Position numbers and translations under genes: made by a program
In this document: piece after piece, positions 21,231 through 35,461 of the stretch
Numbering within the stretch: the first letter of the stretch is position 1
How the letters are laid out: each line of letters starts with the position of its first letter
Notes under the pieces: model-generated
Database searches by the model: none
Seen by the model: only the letters and a program-made list of their open reading frames with translations
Told to the model about the DNA's origin: nothing
Assembly: GCA_010014835.2 (NCBI GenBank)
Contig: JAAAKB020000020.1
Coordinates: 1,616,840 to 1,664,030, forward strand
Reading direction: 5' to 3'
From: Apostichopus leukothele
Lineage: Eukaryota > Echinodermata > Holothuroidea > Aspidochirotida > Stichopodidae
DNA: 47,191 bases

Positions 21231-23379
21231 ATTTGTGCAAGACAAAGATTTGTGAAGTTTTGTTGATTAAAACTCATGTAGCAACTCATCTTATTTACCT
21301 CCCTTTTTTGCGATAAGTACTTTTTCATTATTGTTATTTTTAATTTGGATTATTTAAAACCTTTAATGTTCTCTTTTCATTTTCTTATTGTTTTTCCTTT
21401 TATAATCCAAGTGACAAGTTTGTTTTGCTTGCCAGATTCCCTTTTCTGGCCTTTTATACTTGCACCGTGTTCTGTGCTGCATGTTTCTTTTTGCAACCCC
21501 TCCTTTGCCTGTGCTAGTTGCTTCTTTTGGTCTCACAGTGAGTCAAAGTTATGACAAAGTTAATGAACAGTCATTTAGATCATTTAATAATCAAATTCAC
21601 ATTTAAATAGTACTTAAGGCAGCATACTTGATGATTCACAGACCAAAACAATACCACCAGTTACAACCATACCTATGATGCAATTGTCCGTCAATGTTAT
21701 CAATCATGACAAAAGACATTGCATATGATAAAACCATAGCTCTTAGTTCACCATTACCATGGAAACGGAGAGTCATTGCATTCTTTATTGACCAAGAAGC
21801 AAAGGTGACAAAACAAACTTGTTATCAGAGGATATGATATTATTATTATTATTGCTAGTCATGATAATATTAATGCTAGTCATGCCATACTGTTTTAGAT
21901 TGTATTCATTCGCTGCTCACTTCATTCATGTGTAGAACAGCTCATATGTCAGTAATATTCAATTTTTGTTTTCTAATTTTTGCTGCAAATTCAATAAAAA
22001 TCATGCTGGATTTACAGGAACATTACATTTTTATACCTGTTCTTATGATTTCTCATTTCTCTACCGTTTTGTTCATAACCATTTCCCTCTCAATTTGTTG
22101 TTGTTGTTAATTTCATTCTGTTCCTTTGGTATCGTATGATGAATCCATTTTGTTGTGCATTGTTGTATCGACTTTGCTCTGCATCATACCTGGTAGGAAC
22201 CTTGTAGTTGACCTTTGACCCTGTGACCTTGCACAACCTTTGGGGGGCCAGTAGAGGTTATCTCTGCATGGTCTCATTTGCTTGCTGTTTTCAACTCACT
22301 GATTTTTGTCACACTTATCAAACCTCCATTATGTTTTTTCTTCATTGTTATGAATGGCCTGCTTTAATATCATTTACAATCTCACATTTGACTCACAATG
22401 ACATCTTATTAATCTACTGATAGTATCATGAAGATTTAAACCAAACATCTCATTTCAAAAAGATGAGTTATTTTAATCTCCAGTGGAACCACCAGGCGAG
22501 AACAAACATGTTTTAGATGTGTTGACATTAATAAAGCATCCTCTAAGTAATTGCACAAAGTCTCAGTAAGTTAAGTGTTGTAATTCAAGTTAAGCATAAT
22601 GTCTCCTCTGTGTAGAAAGAACCTATATTCAACCAGATGCATTTACACAGATAATACTAATATCCCATCCACCAGTACTGTAGTTACAAAGATAACAGAT
22701 TTATTAGAAAAAGCAGTGTATCAAAAACAAAGTAACATTACTACTTTAATGGTACTTAGACCACAGGCTGTGATTTCTCTAGCAACATGCAACAAATGGA
22801 ATCACCCATAAAGTTCAATCAAATTGGTGCCTTTATTGACTTGTGATGTTGCATTGGGGAAGAAAATTCCATATAAAGGGGGAGGCCTGCCATTACTCAA
22901 AAACTTTTTTTAAAATTCAATTTTCAACAAAATGTGAAATTGCAGATAGTTCCCTTTTTGTGTTATTAACCATTACAAGTAGCCATTTTGTAATGTTCTA
23001 ACTTTCAGGCTTTTCTGTGCAAATAAGCAACCCACAGGTCTGTGTGTTTACCAAATTAATTGTCGTTAGCCAGTGATAAATGATTTCAACGCTGAAAATG
23101 TTCTCTCATATTTGTATTAATCAGATACAAATATGGACTTAACAACTTGAAAAAGTTCTGAGCTTTTATTCAGTTTTTGAAAAGAAAATGTGCCTAATAA
23201 TGCTGTATAAACTGCATTTTCACTTCCCTTCCATACTGAATGGTATCAAACACTTACAATATTAAACACTCATTTGGCAAAAATGTTCTGTCAAACAGTT
23301 ATATTGTTATTATGCCCTCTACACGCTGCACTCCATATGTTCATTTTTTGTGTGTTATGAGAACATTCATGGTTTTAAA
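21231..23379. other. Gene-free stretch
   Basis: AT-rich, with a short tta/att triplet run near 21838-21856. No coding or RNA signal that I can support. Confidence 0.6.
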
Positions 23380-24085
23380 CATTTCATTCAGATCTATAAT
23401 CATAGTAAATGTCATGGATTCAATTGACCAGTCATTGACAATATCAAACATTAATATATTCTAAGCTCTCTAGAGATGCATATCAATGTTACATTGACTA
23501 TTTCATGCCAGCCATTGCACTATGCTTCATTAAAACAATATTTCCTGAATCACTCTATTCACTCTTAAGAGATCTATGGGTAACATCCATAGTATCAAAA
23601 ATGACCATATTCCAAGCTCCAATACGGAACGAACTCACTATGAGGCATAAATGCTATCTTGACCATTTTATGCAACAACATGCTCTTTCCTGCATTAAAG
23701 CAGTATTTAATCTTTCTTTAATTTTCATAAGTCACTCTAAGAGGCATGTATATCCATAACATTGAAGGAATAAAAATCCAACATAGCATTATGGTTCATT
23801 AAAGCAATACTTTCCTTAATCTTGATTCAATAGGCAAGAGTAACATAAACAGTATCAAACAAGGTCATTGAGACTTTGAGTCAGTTGTTGCTAAAAAGGA
23901 CATAGCATTGACCACTTCAAAGAAGATTATCTGTTTAATACATCTTTACATCAGCATTATGGTTTTCATTCAGTTTCATGAAATACACCAATGAGGCATA
24001 CATAATGTGGACATTGAACAAAATTGTATTCTAGACTTATTTTAAAGCAGCCTTTACCATTTCATGCAGTCTTAAGAATCTTGCT
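23380..24085. repeat. Old, diverged tandem array, unit near 160 bp
   Basis: Recurring landmarks in the same order: atatcaaac or tatcaaaaatg followed by attctaagctc or attccaagctc; then ttgactatttcatgc or ttgaccattttatgc; then gcattatggttcattaaagcaa-like words. Successive landmarks lie about 90-165 bp apart, mostly about 125-165, with about five units. Identity is low, so borders are uncertain. Confidence 0.5.
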
Positions 24086-27000
24086 AACAGGCAGGTATGT
24101 AATAGTGGCTGTAACTTGTCCCCAATATGTAAAGGTTTTCTGAAAGGTTTTTTTTTCTTCCAAAAATGAAAGATATTTCTATATTGTCAATTCTTTTGTG
24201 GCCATTAAGTATTCAAACACTTAAGATTAGTATTAAACCATTCAAAGAAACAGACCAATCTTTTTTACTGTGTTTTGAATATTCATTTGAAATAAAACCA
24301 TGACTGCTGCTTTAATCTCAAATGCAAACTAGATATACTTTCGGTCTCGCCTGTTTATGGTTATGTGGCCTCTCACTGGAAATTTGTAGCATTTGAAGAA
24401 AAACAGCACAACTGGTAAACTTTTGGCACTTTCTTGCATGTGAAATGGGATTTGATTTTCATGGATGTGGGGAATGCACACTTTGCATATGCCTGGCTAT
24501 TGGAAGATGTGGATGAAAGGAGCATTTGCATGGTTAAGTTTAATGCCTTTCAAATTGCAAAAGTAGTAAGTTTTCTCAGCTTTCAAGTAATTGTACACAT
24601 CAACTATCGTATGATTTTGCAGGTAGTTGATATAATTCTAGGAAAATACCTCAAATATTAAGGTTGGGAGATGAAAATTGTAGAGCTATTCCATACCTCA
24701 TATCAGCTATGTAGGATTCTTAGGTCCTGTCAGTTGGGTGGATCTGCTTTCTCATTTATGAAAATAAATTGCTTGGTGGAGGCTTTCGTTCAAAAACCTC
24801 TTTTTGGTGGTAAATAAGTCTGTTCTTCACAAGTTACTCTAAAATTACATTTCTCCTCTTCCTACATATTTCATTTTGTTTCTGGTGATGATTTATGCTG
24901 GGGCCAGAATCATAAAAATTGTGCTACGAAAAAAATGGGAATTTTCAATTGTTTCTGTATCGTTGGTGATAGTTGATGTTTGCAATTAAAAAAAATATAA
25001 ATATTTGGTTATTGGATAAAATCAAGTCATTATGTGCAGATACTGTACAATGATATTGGGTGGGTGATACCATATCAGTGTGGGGTGGTAGTATAGATGT
25101 GCAAACTTTTAAATTCTCCAACAAAACAGTCCAAATTTTACATGCAATCATCTAGGTCTAACTTGTTCAAACTAGTTTGTAATATTATCTAGTGGTAATG
25201 GTAGTTACTTTATGCTTTGATTGATAAGTGAAAATTCATATGGCTCGGTTGAACACCTTAGGAGAGCTATGGTCTCCAGCCAATGTCCGTTTTCAAAGTG
25301 TGGGAATATTTAGTATAGCGATGACACCTATCCGTACAAATGCATATTTCCTTCTTGAGTGTAACTCTTTTCCGCATGGTTCTGTGCATTATATCATGAA
25401 AGGTAAGTACAGTAACATGTTTTATAATTTTTCTAAAATATTTAAGAAGGAGCATAAAAATAAATCATCCAAGCTAGATAAGGTTGATGTTGCTTCTAAC
25501 AATCTTTACCTTGAATTTAGGACAGCAAAGAACATAGTAACCTATCCACCCCCTTCCCTTCCAAAATGAAACCAAGAAGAAGTTATTAGAGTTTAATGTA
25601 GCAAATGGAAGTAAAAACTAACTTGAAGGTTAGTTAATGTAATGTTTTAATTGTTGGTGTGAAGAATTGACCAAAATTAGTCTTTAGAATTAGAGAAAAG
25701 TAAATACAACATCACTTATGAGCTCACTGGATCACATTCCAGCAGTCCTCCATAGAAAACAAACCTGTAAATGACTTGAGCAAGTCGATACAGCAGTGAT
25801 ATTTTAATACACCATTTGAACACAGATCATTTATAGTCTTAGTACATGTTTGCCAAATTTAAACTTTGACCTTTCCAGCTTACTGCACTAAAAGTGAAAA
25901 TGACACCGTTCTATGCAATTTCATATCAATATTCATTATTTTTATTGAGTTATCTGTCGTTAAGAATGTTGAGCTTAATAAAATTCGCCAGATTTATTAA
26001 AGAGTCCGTAGATTCTACAAACTTCAATCAAAATTTGTAAGCGCCGCCCAACTGATCATGCACCAATCAAATCTTTTTTGTTTATGACTGTTAGGCCTAG
26101 GCTTACGTTTACTCGTATGGCTAGCCTGTCTTAGGTCCCTACCCTTGTATCTTTCTTTCTGTCTTACCGATGTAGCTTGCGAAATTATATCATTTCCTTC
26201 CATTGCAATGAATAAACAGGTGTTTTCAGACGTTTCCTCTGTGGAATTGTTAAAAGTAGATGATTCGAGTATAGGACTGCGTTAAAATCTTGATCGGGCC
26301 GCATGTGTTTACATTTGTGTAAATGAACATGCTGACATGGGCGGTCGCAGTGATTTTACGGTAAATCGTTTGCGCCATAAGGACAACAGATAATAAATTT
26401 CATTCTTTCATTTGGGACAGCTTTTGGCCATTACACCCACCTGGTTAGAGTGCATTAAGAATAAGAAACATTGAATCTACTTCGGAAGTTTGTTTTCCGA
26501 AATTCATCAGCAAACACGTATTGAGACTTTAAATGCAACCTAGAAAGATGAGGAGTCTAAGATGACTTCCTCATAGCCAATTAGTCGTCATCTTTATAAT
26601 AAAGCTAAAGCAGGCATTCCAAGATAGGAAATCCTCTATTAACTAGAACTGCATTGGCCTGCAAATATGCAGTATTGTAGTGTGCATGGAGTGCTTGCAG
26701 CATTAGGAAGAACTTTTCGGTTGCTCATGGTGTTATATTTTAGGCAGACAACACACCAGGGAGTATAGTCATATTGTAGGTACCTACAGAGGGCGCTTGT
26801 GAGCGCCGTGACAGGCTCAGAATAAGTTAGCTACGCAGCTAGCCTCTGAAACTGCTAATGTACAGAGACTATATGAAACTTTAAGTTTCAACGTCCAGTC
26901 ATGTAGGTATCGTTCACTTGGCCAGTAATGCCAATAATGTTGCTCGCAGGCACTATAATAAAAAGACTTTAGTGGGTCAATAGAGCATTGCATATTTTCA

Positions 27001-28299
27001 AGACACCATTAGAATACAGATCTTGTTGTCGTTTGACTTGAGTTCTATCATTAAAATAAGGAATGTAAACTTATTACCTCACCACAAATCAATTGTCGTA
27101 TTTAATATTATTACACAATCATATTTATGAGGAGCAATTTATAGGACAATTTATGAAACATGCTTCCCAAGTTTTCCCTTTTCTCCCTCTAAAATCTTAA
27201 TTTCTTAAATTCCATGCTATATACTCAGTGGTGCTTTAGGCAAAATTTAGCTGTTAAGTAAATTGAAAATGTCCTAACTACACACAGGAAGGATTATCAC
27301 ATGTGAAGCAGACTGATTGAGGTTCTAAATGTTGAGATCATTTATTTTGAGCCAAACTTCCATCAGTATAAAGGAAATAATATTGCTGCATTTGTCACAG
27401 CCGCTAGTGGTGTTATTCAAAATACTAATGAGTTTCAGGAAACAGTTTGGCATTTCCTATTGAGGTCACCAATTCAAGGAAATTGAATGAAACCTCCTAC
27501 GAGTCTTCTTAGGTACAGATAAGTGACCGTGTACAGCTAAATGATACTCTCAAAATGACAAAGAGGCTAAATTTCTGTGAAAACTTTAGCTTCCTTGAGA
27601 GATCCTTTAGGTCCAGAAAACAGGTTGTCATGGTAACGTTGTTCATAATGTTGTTAACATAGTGGGTATTTCGTTCTATAAAAACATGTCTATCAACAAT
27701 TTTAGACATATATCTGATATGATAAAGAGATGAAATGAAGCAATACATGAAAGTGTGAAGTTTTCTTAGTTCTAAAGACAAAGAGTAGGTTGGTTAAAAT
27801 AGGATAGTAGAAAATTTAGAAACTGTGTCCCATTTATTTAAAGGATCTGGTCAAAGTTCTTTAACACAGAGGATATTTATAATTCTTCTGCCCCTTTATC
27901 CATATGATCCACTCGACATTATTCAAGCAGGAAATTATGAATACAACACTATGGTAGGACCATAAGCACATTTGCTATGATATGAGAGTGTTGTTGGCAT
28001 GTAGGCTCATGCCATGATTTTTCCTGTCAGTAAAAGGACATAATTTGCTCAAATCGATTGTTGATCTATACGGTCATTGCTACGGTCATTTATTATGGTC
28101 ATTGTTTCAGACTGCATTGTACAGGGCCAATAAACCACTGTTATGACAACCGGGACTATTTGAAGCAGTCAACCTAAGAAATAACCACAATAACCAACTT
28201 CAACCTTTTGTCCAATGTTACTGAACTGTGCAATCCACATGTTTGTCATTTTAAGTTCAAAAGTTTCTTTTTGTTAATTGCTATCTTATTTGAAAAGAA
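24086..28299. other. Gene-free stretch
   Basis: No supported gene. An open frame of 113 codons at 25228-25569 has no recognisable family, no splice context and AT-driven composition. The stretch at 26030-26400 and 26780-26830 is richer in CpG than its surroundings. Confidence 0.6.
26783..26796 (+). promoter_or_regulatory. CTCF-like motif
   Basis: cctacagagggcgc matches 12 of 14 positions of the bilaterian CTCF core (CCASYAGRKGGCRS) by eye. It overlaps a perfect 6-bp stem with a 4-base loop (26792-26807). A similar short word occurs by chance in exon A11, so the single match is weak evidence. Confidence 0.3.
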
Positions 28300-28301
28300 T
28301 T

Positions 28302-28366
28302 GAAGGATTCAAACTAGTGACCTCGGGCAAGTGAGGCTACTATCAGATGCCTTCAGCCTCGTCAGA
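28302..28366 (-). other. Degenerate tRNA-like (SINE or tRNA-pseudogene) sequence
   Basis: Read on the minus strand it shows an A-box-like aggctgaaggc, gcatctgatagtag in the place of the anticodon arm, and a B-box-like agtttgaatcc, spaced as in a tRNA. The acceptor stem does not pair and both boxes have mismatches, so this is not a working tRNA. It is most likely a fossil SINE head or tRNA pseudogene. Confidence 0.35.
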
Positions 28367-28664
28367 ACCTATCATTGCTTCCATCACAAAAGAGGAAATC
28401 AAAATATTTAGACATTGAGTGCAGTTGATCTTAAATTCAATACAGATTGTTTGTTAGATTACAAGGTGGCTAACAAATCAACCCTAGATTTATGTTTATT
28501 TTGAAATGGAAGGGAGCTGGAAAAGTAGGGCTTAATCTATTAATGTGTACTGTTAGACAGACTGTTACTGATACCTCTCGTATCTGGCCAAGTTACACCA
28601 CTTTCTAGCCCTGAGACTGTAGGCTATTAAACCCTTCTTATTACATTAGTTCAGTGAACCTGTG

Positions 28665-28764
28665 NNNNNNNNNNNNNNNNNNNNNNNNNNNNNNNNNNNN
28701 NNNNNNNNNNNNNNNNNNNNNNNNNNNNNNNNNNNNNNNNNNNNNNNNNNNNNNNNNNNNNNNN
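28665..28764. other. Assembly gap (100 N)
   Basis: Exactly 100 Ns. The left flank (ttcagtgaacctgtg) and a stretch just right of the gap (ttctgggaacccgta) look like diverged copies of one unit, so another tandem repeat may underlie it. Confidence 0.95.
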
Positions 28765-28929
28765 CACTTTTGTCACGAGAGAAGCGTTTATTTGGGTTCT
28801 GGGAACCCGTATAAGTATCCTGAGAGAAATTTGAGAACTTTAATTTTTGGCCGAAATTTGGCAATTTTGTAAGGCACATACACATAGGCCAGACTTGACT
28901 GCATAGGTTACTTGCCTGCCTATGGCAGT

Positions 28930-28952
28930 ACCCCCCCCCCCCTCACCCCCCC
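28930..28952. repeat. C-rich tract
   Basis: A long C run broken by tca, then a second C run and an A tail. One of several such tracts in the window. Confidence 0.85.
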
Positions 28953-31408
28953 TTAAAAATAGTTTAAATAATTACTCTCTTGGGGCTTTACTCAATTCTA
29001 CATGAATGAGTGCTTAATTACTGTTGTAAAATGCTAACTGCAAAACAATTGAAAAAAAGAGAGAAAGACTGATATATATATAATGAACACCGAAGCTCTT
29101 TATTTGATGGGTAGACAGACCACTGTGGGGATGCCACTTAAAATGATTAAATCGTAGCATTGGAGTTCGAATACAATGTTGTTGCTACGGTCATCAGATT
29201 TACACATGCATACAATGGGGGGCAGTTTGTAGATTCTTCATTATTATTATTAGTAGTAATAGTAGTAGTAACGAGCTTAGAATACAATATTATGGCTAAT
29301 TAACATCGTTTCATATTCTTGTGTACCTTAACATCATTTTCTTGTATTTATTCGTTTTCTCTTTCTTGTTAAGGTGATTACCAAATAGCTTCCCCTCTTG
29401 GCCTCCCAAAAAAAAAAAAAAAAAAAATCAAATCAAATTTGAGATTTATTCGTGTTTTAAGAGAAACTGTAAAAAAATTTGCACCCATGCCACAAACTTT
29501 GGCTTTTTTTTGTATAGTTTTTTTGTCATTTTTATTTCAAATTTTTTACAGTGTTCTCAATTTTTCAATAAGTTACATACTTTTCTTCCTCTCTATATAT
29601 TAAGCACCAGTGTTCATGCTCTTTTTTTGTTAAAATGTTATCAACACTCCTAGACCCACTTAAAAACTTATCGATGAATAATTGCATTTTCGATTTTAAC
29701 TTTTTTTCCTTTTTTTTCTTTCTTTTTAAAATCCGTAGGAAGAATAAGTCTAAAAGAGAACCTGGCTCAAGATATATCACACAAAAATAAGTTAGATAGT
29801 CAGATGCTCTAGAAGACTTCTTCTACCGGAATGCCCTCTCTCTCAACTTACGAGGAACCAGTTTTTAAAATTACACCTCTAGTCCCCCTGATTCCGTTGC
29901 CTTTGTAATATGGACAACATGGTACATTATTAATGTATTATAACTCCCATATATACCATGAGCCTCGTCGACACATCAAAAAAATATAATATCTCCAAAA
30001 AAAAAAAAAAAAAAAAACTGCCTATAATATACCTCCAATATTGCATAAATAAAATGGCAGTTTTTTTCCCTCTTTTCGAAGATGCCCTTATTCAAAAGCA
30101 AGCCGGGACAAACCGAACAACCTGTTCAACATCTAATTTGCATAATTTATCAAAACAAAGTACGCAGCACCTCTAAAAACCTGCTACATACAACAAAGCT
30201 AAGTAAGACGAACCCCTAGAATTTGTTTCTCTCTTTCTTGTTTTAAATTTCATTTCTTACATCTGATCAGGTATCAAAAGTGTAACTGTATTCACACCTA
30301 AAAAATACAAATATTTTCGTCTTATTATTATTATTTTTTTGGTTTCCAAAACTTCAAATATATTTCTGTTTGACTCTGGCTGAAGAAGTGGAATATAGTT
30401 GTGGCAAACTGAATGCTAAACTCCATAAAATATACTTAGCAAAACAGAAATTCACAATTTCATTTATTATTCTTTCTTTCTTTCTCTCTATCTTTCTTTT
30501 TTAAAACATAAATCTCCTCCCAATTTTAAATGTGAATACAGTTGACCTTTGACCCCAACAATCATTGTTGATATATCAAGCATAGATGGTAACCTTTTCT
30601 TAGATAATGTGGACGGTGTATGTGATTATTTCTTATCCAGTTTTTTTCTTAAAGACGCAACCATTTTGATTGTACTCACTACCCTTATTCTCTCTCCTAT
30701 GCATGCTGGCTAACTGTTCTTCAAATCCTCTCGACCAATCACAATCGCCCATTCATTTTTTCCCCGTTCAAAACTGGTATTGTCTTACCCTACAATAACA
30801 GCATTTCCAAAAATTTCCCCTAAAGAGCAAAACAATTCTCAAAGTACTAAGGCCACAGCCAAAGACATAATCCTTTTCTGACAAACAATTCACATCATTT
30901 CCCCCCATTTCCATGACACAAGACAGCTGATACTTGTGGAATCCACAGGCAAGGTACCCCTTATGTTTATGACATGAAGAACAAACTGTTTACCAAAGAA
31001 TTTCTTATTCCTTTAAGGTGAAAAGCAAGAAACTTCATTGTTGGTATAATCAAATCAATCCGAAGGGACATCAGAAAAGCTCTAGATATAAGGCAAACCA
31101 TTTTTAAAGTCTGATGTAGCTTAGCAACTTTGAAGGCCAGTATTTCAAACTGAAGACACCAGACTGTATGAATAACACCAGAAATTGATTTCTTGTGAAT
31201 CAATGAAATGAGTTGGTGTCCAGAACATTGCAATCAGGGATCTGCTAGTTAGTTGGATAAACACTTTATTTGCCCTTGTGACTTTTAAGCCTATCAAACA
31301 TTGGCTAAACCATTTTAAAAAGTATAGTTATTTATTGTTTAATTGTTAGTTTTCTTTCAAAGTGATCACATTTGTTAAAACTTAAACTAGTTGACACAGT
31401 TTCAGCTA

Positions 31409-31432
31409 CCCCCACCCCCCCCCCAAAAAAAA
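31409..31432. repeat. C-run/A-run junction tract
   Basis: Five C, one A, ten C, then eight A. Nearly the same arrangement recurs at 39808-39832. Confidence 0.9.
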
Positions 31433-33040
31433 CTAATTTAGAGAGATTAAGTCAAATCGAACCAAGATACACTTCTACAGGGCAAGTGATTTTAATGCAA
31501 TGCTGTTTTCTTAATATTCTTTCAAAGCAGTCGATTCTGGGTATCAATTCACTTTACCAATCCGAAACTGATAACACTATTATCACCAAATGTCCTTTTT
31601 TCTACCATTCTATAATTTAGCAAGCCATATATACTATAGTAGTTTTTCAGGTAGGTCAAAGCTGCTAGGAGCAATATTAAGTCATAGCAGTATGAGAACA
31701 TTCGTATTACAACTGGATTCAGCCTTAAAACAGAAAACAAAATAGCCTTCTAAATTTAGACATATCAGAGCTACTTGAGGTTTGTGATTGTTAATACACT
31801 TTCTAGCATATTTTTAATTAGAAAATTCACTGTTTTGGATTTTTCAATGAAAACAACAAGACTTTGCTTTTCACTCTTTCTTATCAATTTCGCAGAAACT
31901 TTGACCAGAATATCATCTTCAGTTTTGGGTTCAAATTTTGTGAATGTTATCGACTTTCATATTGCCAACTGTTACTCTATAGATATGAGATGTTAAATTG
32001 ACATATAGAAATATAAAGTTCAATGTTAATGTTTGCTACTCCATGTCATGAACAAGAGAGGACCCACTCTCGGTACACCTGCAGAAGCACCGTGTACTCC
32101 TCCATGATGGTAAAAGCATCACTCTTTTGTGAAGCTATCCATCCTTTGCCCGCCCTTCCCCAAAAAACATCAGTGTCTTGCTCTTAATTCCTTGCCCACA
32201 CATTTTCGCCAGTTTATCAATAACAAGTGAAATTCCCCGAAGAAACTACTCATTTTACATACAGAATCCCAGCTGCTTAAAGAGAGACATAAAAATAAAA
32301 CAAATCCTCCTTTGTTTTAAAATTCATGATCCAAATTTGAGCAGTTAAAACATATGACTGTCTTCAAATTAAGCGCACAGACAAAGTAGATCTTGACAAG
32401 AGGGGTTTTGAACTGTATGAAACATCTTTCTTTCTTTCATTTTGTTTAAGCTCAAATTCAGATTAAATAGAGCCTTGCTTCTTTCACAATGCCAATTATG
32501 CAAAATAATTGAAATTCAGTTTCTGACCTTTTTGATGTATAAAGGTAAAATGGACAAGAGAAAAGTAGGTCCACTTTTCCAGCGAGAATAAACTACCCAT
32601 TAGTGTGCTGGAAAATCCTCTTTGGTATTTTTAATTCCCCAAATTTGATTACTTCCATGACAGATGTGGTGAAATGATTTAGTTTTCCTTTTTGACATTT
32701 GTTTATTTCTATATTCACAAGAGAGACAGCGAGAAAACAACCATCAGATCAGGGGAATGGCTATTTAATTGGTCTAATTTATCACCAAGAAAGGAAAAGA
32801 ATAATGTAGAGAACCTCTCTAATTACTTCAAAGAAAATAAGAATATCTGATCGACATCATTTTGAATACCCCTCTTTTCCTTTTTTTTTTAAATTTGCTT
32901 TCTCCCGTATGACTTTCTTTAATGGCTGGAACTCTGTATGTGTTTCTTCACGGAAATATTATTTTCCCTCACTTTACTTCACTCTTGACCTTAACAAGAA
33001 ACCGTCATTATGGTTATCCCCCCTTGAATCGCAGATGAAT

Positions 33041-33072
33041 CGACAGCGATCGTGTACACGACGACGCTGTCG
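33041..33072. other. GC-rich hairpin or cruciform
   Basis: An 8-bp perfect stem (cgacagcg at 33041-33048 with cgctgtcg at 33065-33072) encloses a 12-bp palindrome (tcgtgtacacga at 33050-33061). It is followed by a cgt/cgtc triplet run. The GC content is far above the surroundings. Confidence 0.7.
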
Positions 33073-35457
33073 TCGTCGTCTCTGCAAGGAGTGAATTTGC
33101 GTCATTTTTTTAACCGATAGCTCGGACGGGTCAGTGGCATACAGATTAGCGTTCACACCACACAACTTCACGGTACACTTAACCATTGAATATATATAGA
33201 GGGGTGTAATAAACCCCCAATATAAGCAGAAATACTGAACAACTCGTCGACGACAAAAATTGACATCACCACCAACTATTATTTACTTTTTTTTTTTTTG
33301 AAAAGGTACGACACCCAAGGTAAAAGGTGACCTCCAATGGTGTATTCTGTATTCTTGTTACCCCTGTGTGTGTCCTTAGTGTTTAGTTAAAATTTTCACA
33401 TTTTTTTTGGTTGTCACTATTCAGAATTGATTACACATTATCTCGCGGATCAACTCTTTTTTCCCACGGAGCGTTTGAAGTATGCACAACTTAGCTCGGA
33501 ACAAACATCATATACCGACAATATGAACAGACACTGGCAAAAAAAGCAACATTAATATCACACAAAAGCTGTTTACGTCACTGTTTACTTGAAAAATACT
33601 AATTGTTAATATAACTAACCAAAAACACGAGTCTTTGGTTAAACAGCAATATGGCTCCTCCATGAATAGTCATTAGTAATATATATTTCATCAGCATGAA
33701 CTGTTTTTTTTTTATAGTTTTTAAGTAGAAAAAAATATCCCCCATTATGATATAATTTTAAAATGGCTCCTTGGATAAAATTTTCATTTATGTTTCCGGA
33801 AGTGTGGCTAACTTCACACAGATAAATAACCAATGGGGAGCACCAAGGCTGTATGTACAAAGAAAAAAAAAACAAGAGAGAGAATAAGAAGGGAAGAAAA
33901 AATAGAAGATGATAAGATGGGAGTTTTTAAAGAAAGAAGCTTACATCCCTTCGGCATCTTCTTTTGAAACAACCATGTGGGTGTGAACAAAAAACCTCAC
34001 AGTCCCAAACACTCTTGAAGTAAAATTATAAAAGCAAAGTGTGGCAATCTTGCATATTTTGGTACAAATAGCCTTGTTTTGTCTTAATAACCATTACCAA
34101 GCCCTACAATTTTGTGTAATGATTTCGCGTTCCGTTTAAGAAACACGAAAGTTCCTCGACCTTTTTGTTTAAGACTGTACACGTCCTCATCATGTTTTAT
34201 AAAATCTGTACAATATGAGACAGCAGTGGAAACCAAGAGAACTTGAAAAATGTTTATTCATTGAGTTTTGTGTTAATTTGCATTTTTTTTTCATTTTTTA
34301 TAACAACAATAAGTCTCTCGTTTCTAAAAATCTCACCACCTGGTATATTGCTATCGAGATTCGAAGAAAGTCTAGACAGTAGCATTTTGATGAGGCACTG
34401 GTTTCATTCACGACACATTTCATAATAGCATCTCATGTCCCCTCATAACAATAATGGACTCTTCCGGCTCTCCTATTATTTTACATTATATAGGGAAGAA
34501 TCCATTACTGGAAACGGGGAAGAACATCAATACACTAAGTCAATGGGACCCTTGTTAACGTCACATTTAATCACACACAGTAAATCACCTCTGGAATAAC
34601 ATGATGAACTGAAAAACTCTTTGAGTCGCCATTGACAACAACGATTGGAAAATTACAACTGCCGAACCACCTGCGCAAAGAAGTTTAAAAGGTTTTCATG
34701 CAACTCTGCTTTTTTTTTTTTACATCAACCAAGAACTTAGGAATTGTCTCTTTTTTCTCACCTTCACTGCCTAAATCTTCCGCACATATCAAGCAATTTT
34801 TAAGAAAAAAAAAGAAAAAAAACATTACTGCAAATACTTAACAACAATAACAACAACATTTAGACAGCATTTTTTAAAAAAAGGAAAAAAATAAAAACAT
34901 AAAAATTACAGGTTTTTTTTGTTTTGCATAAAAACAGCAGGTACACAGAGCTGAAAGTTCCAAAGCATACAAATAGTTTGCCTTATAATATCCACATGAT
35001 TTAGAAAAATAAAACATTTACAACAAGCTTATGAATGATTACGATTAATAACGGATTAAGCGAGTATTTTTTTTCCTTTTTTTTTTTCTTCTTTTCAAAT
35101 CAAGTCAACCCTCCTTGTCCTCTCTTTATGTTCACGCCACAAGTGCGTCTTCTAGGACATTAATGTTAGTTTGACAACCTACAAACTTTTTTATATAATA
35201 CAGAATCATTAAGTCACACACTCCCTGAGTACAAATGAAGACAACTGCTTGCGGTGAAATTTTTCGCCCCTTTTCCTCCTCCTCTCCTTTCACACTCTGG
35301 CGGCTCGACCTAAGTCGACCCACACTCCCCTACCATTCTCTCAGATATGAAAACTAAAACCAAAGAAAATTGACAAAACAACAGGTTATTAACCCTATGT
35401 AGTTAGAATACCTTTTACATAGACCATCAAGGCAACAGCTTATCTTAAAAAAGTTCA

Positions 35458-35461
<4 letters not shown>

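Noticed and set aside
20960-21328. Open frames of more than 110 codons on both strands
   Set aside because: They arise from a 45-bp tandem unit, whose length is a multiple of three, so any stop-free unit stays open. Both strands being open and the perfect periodicity argue against coding.
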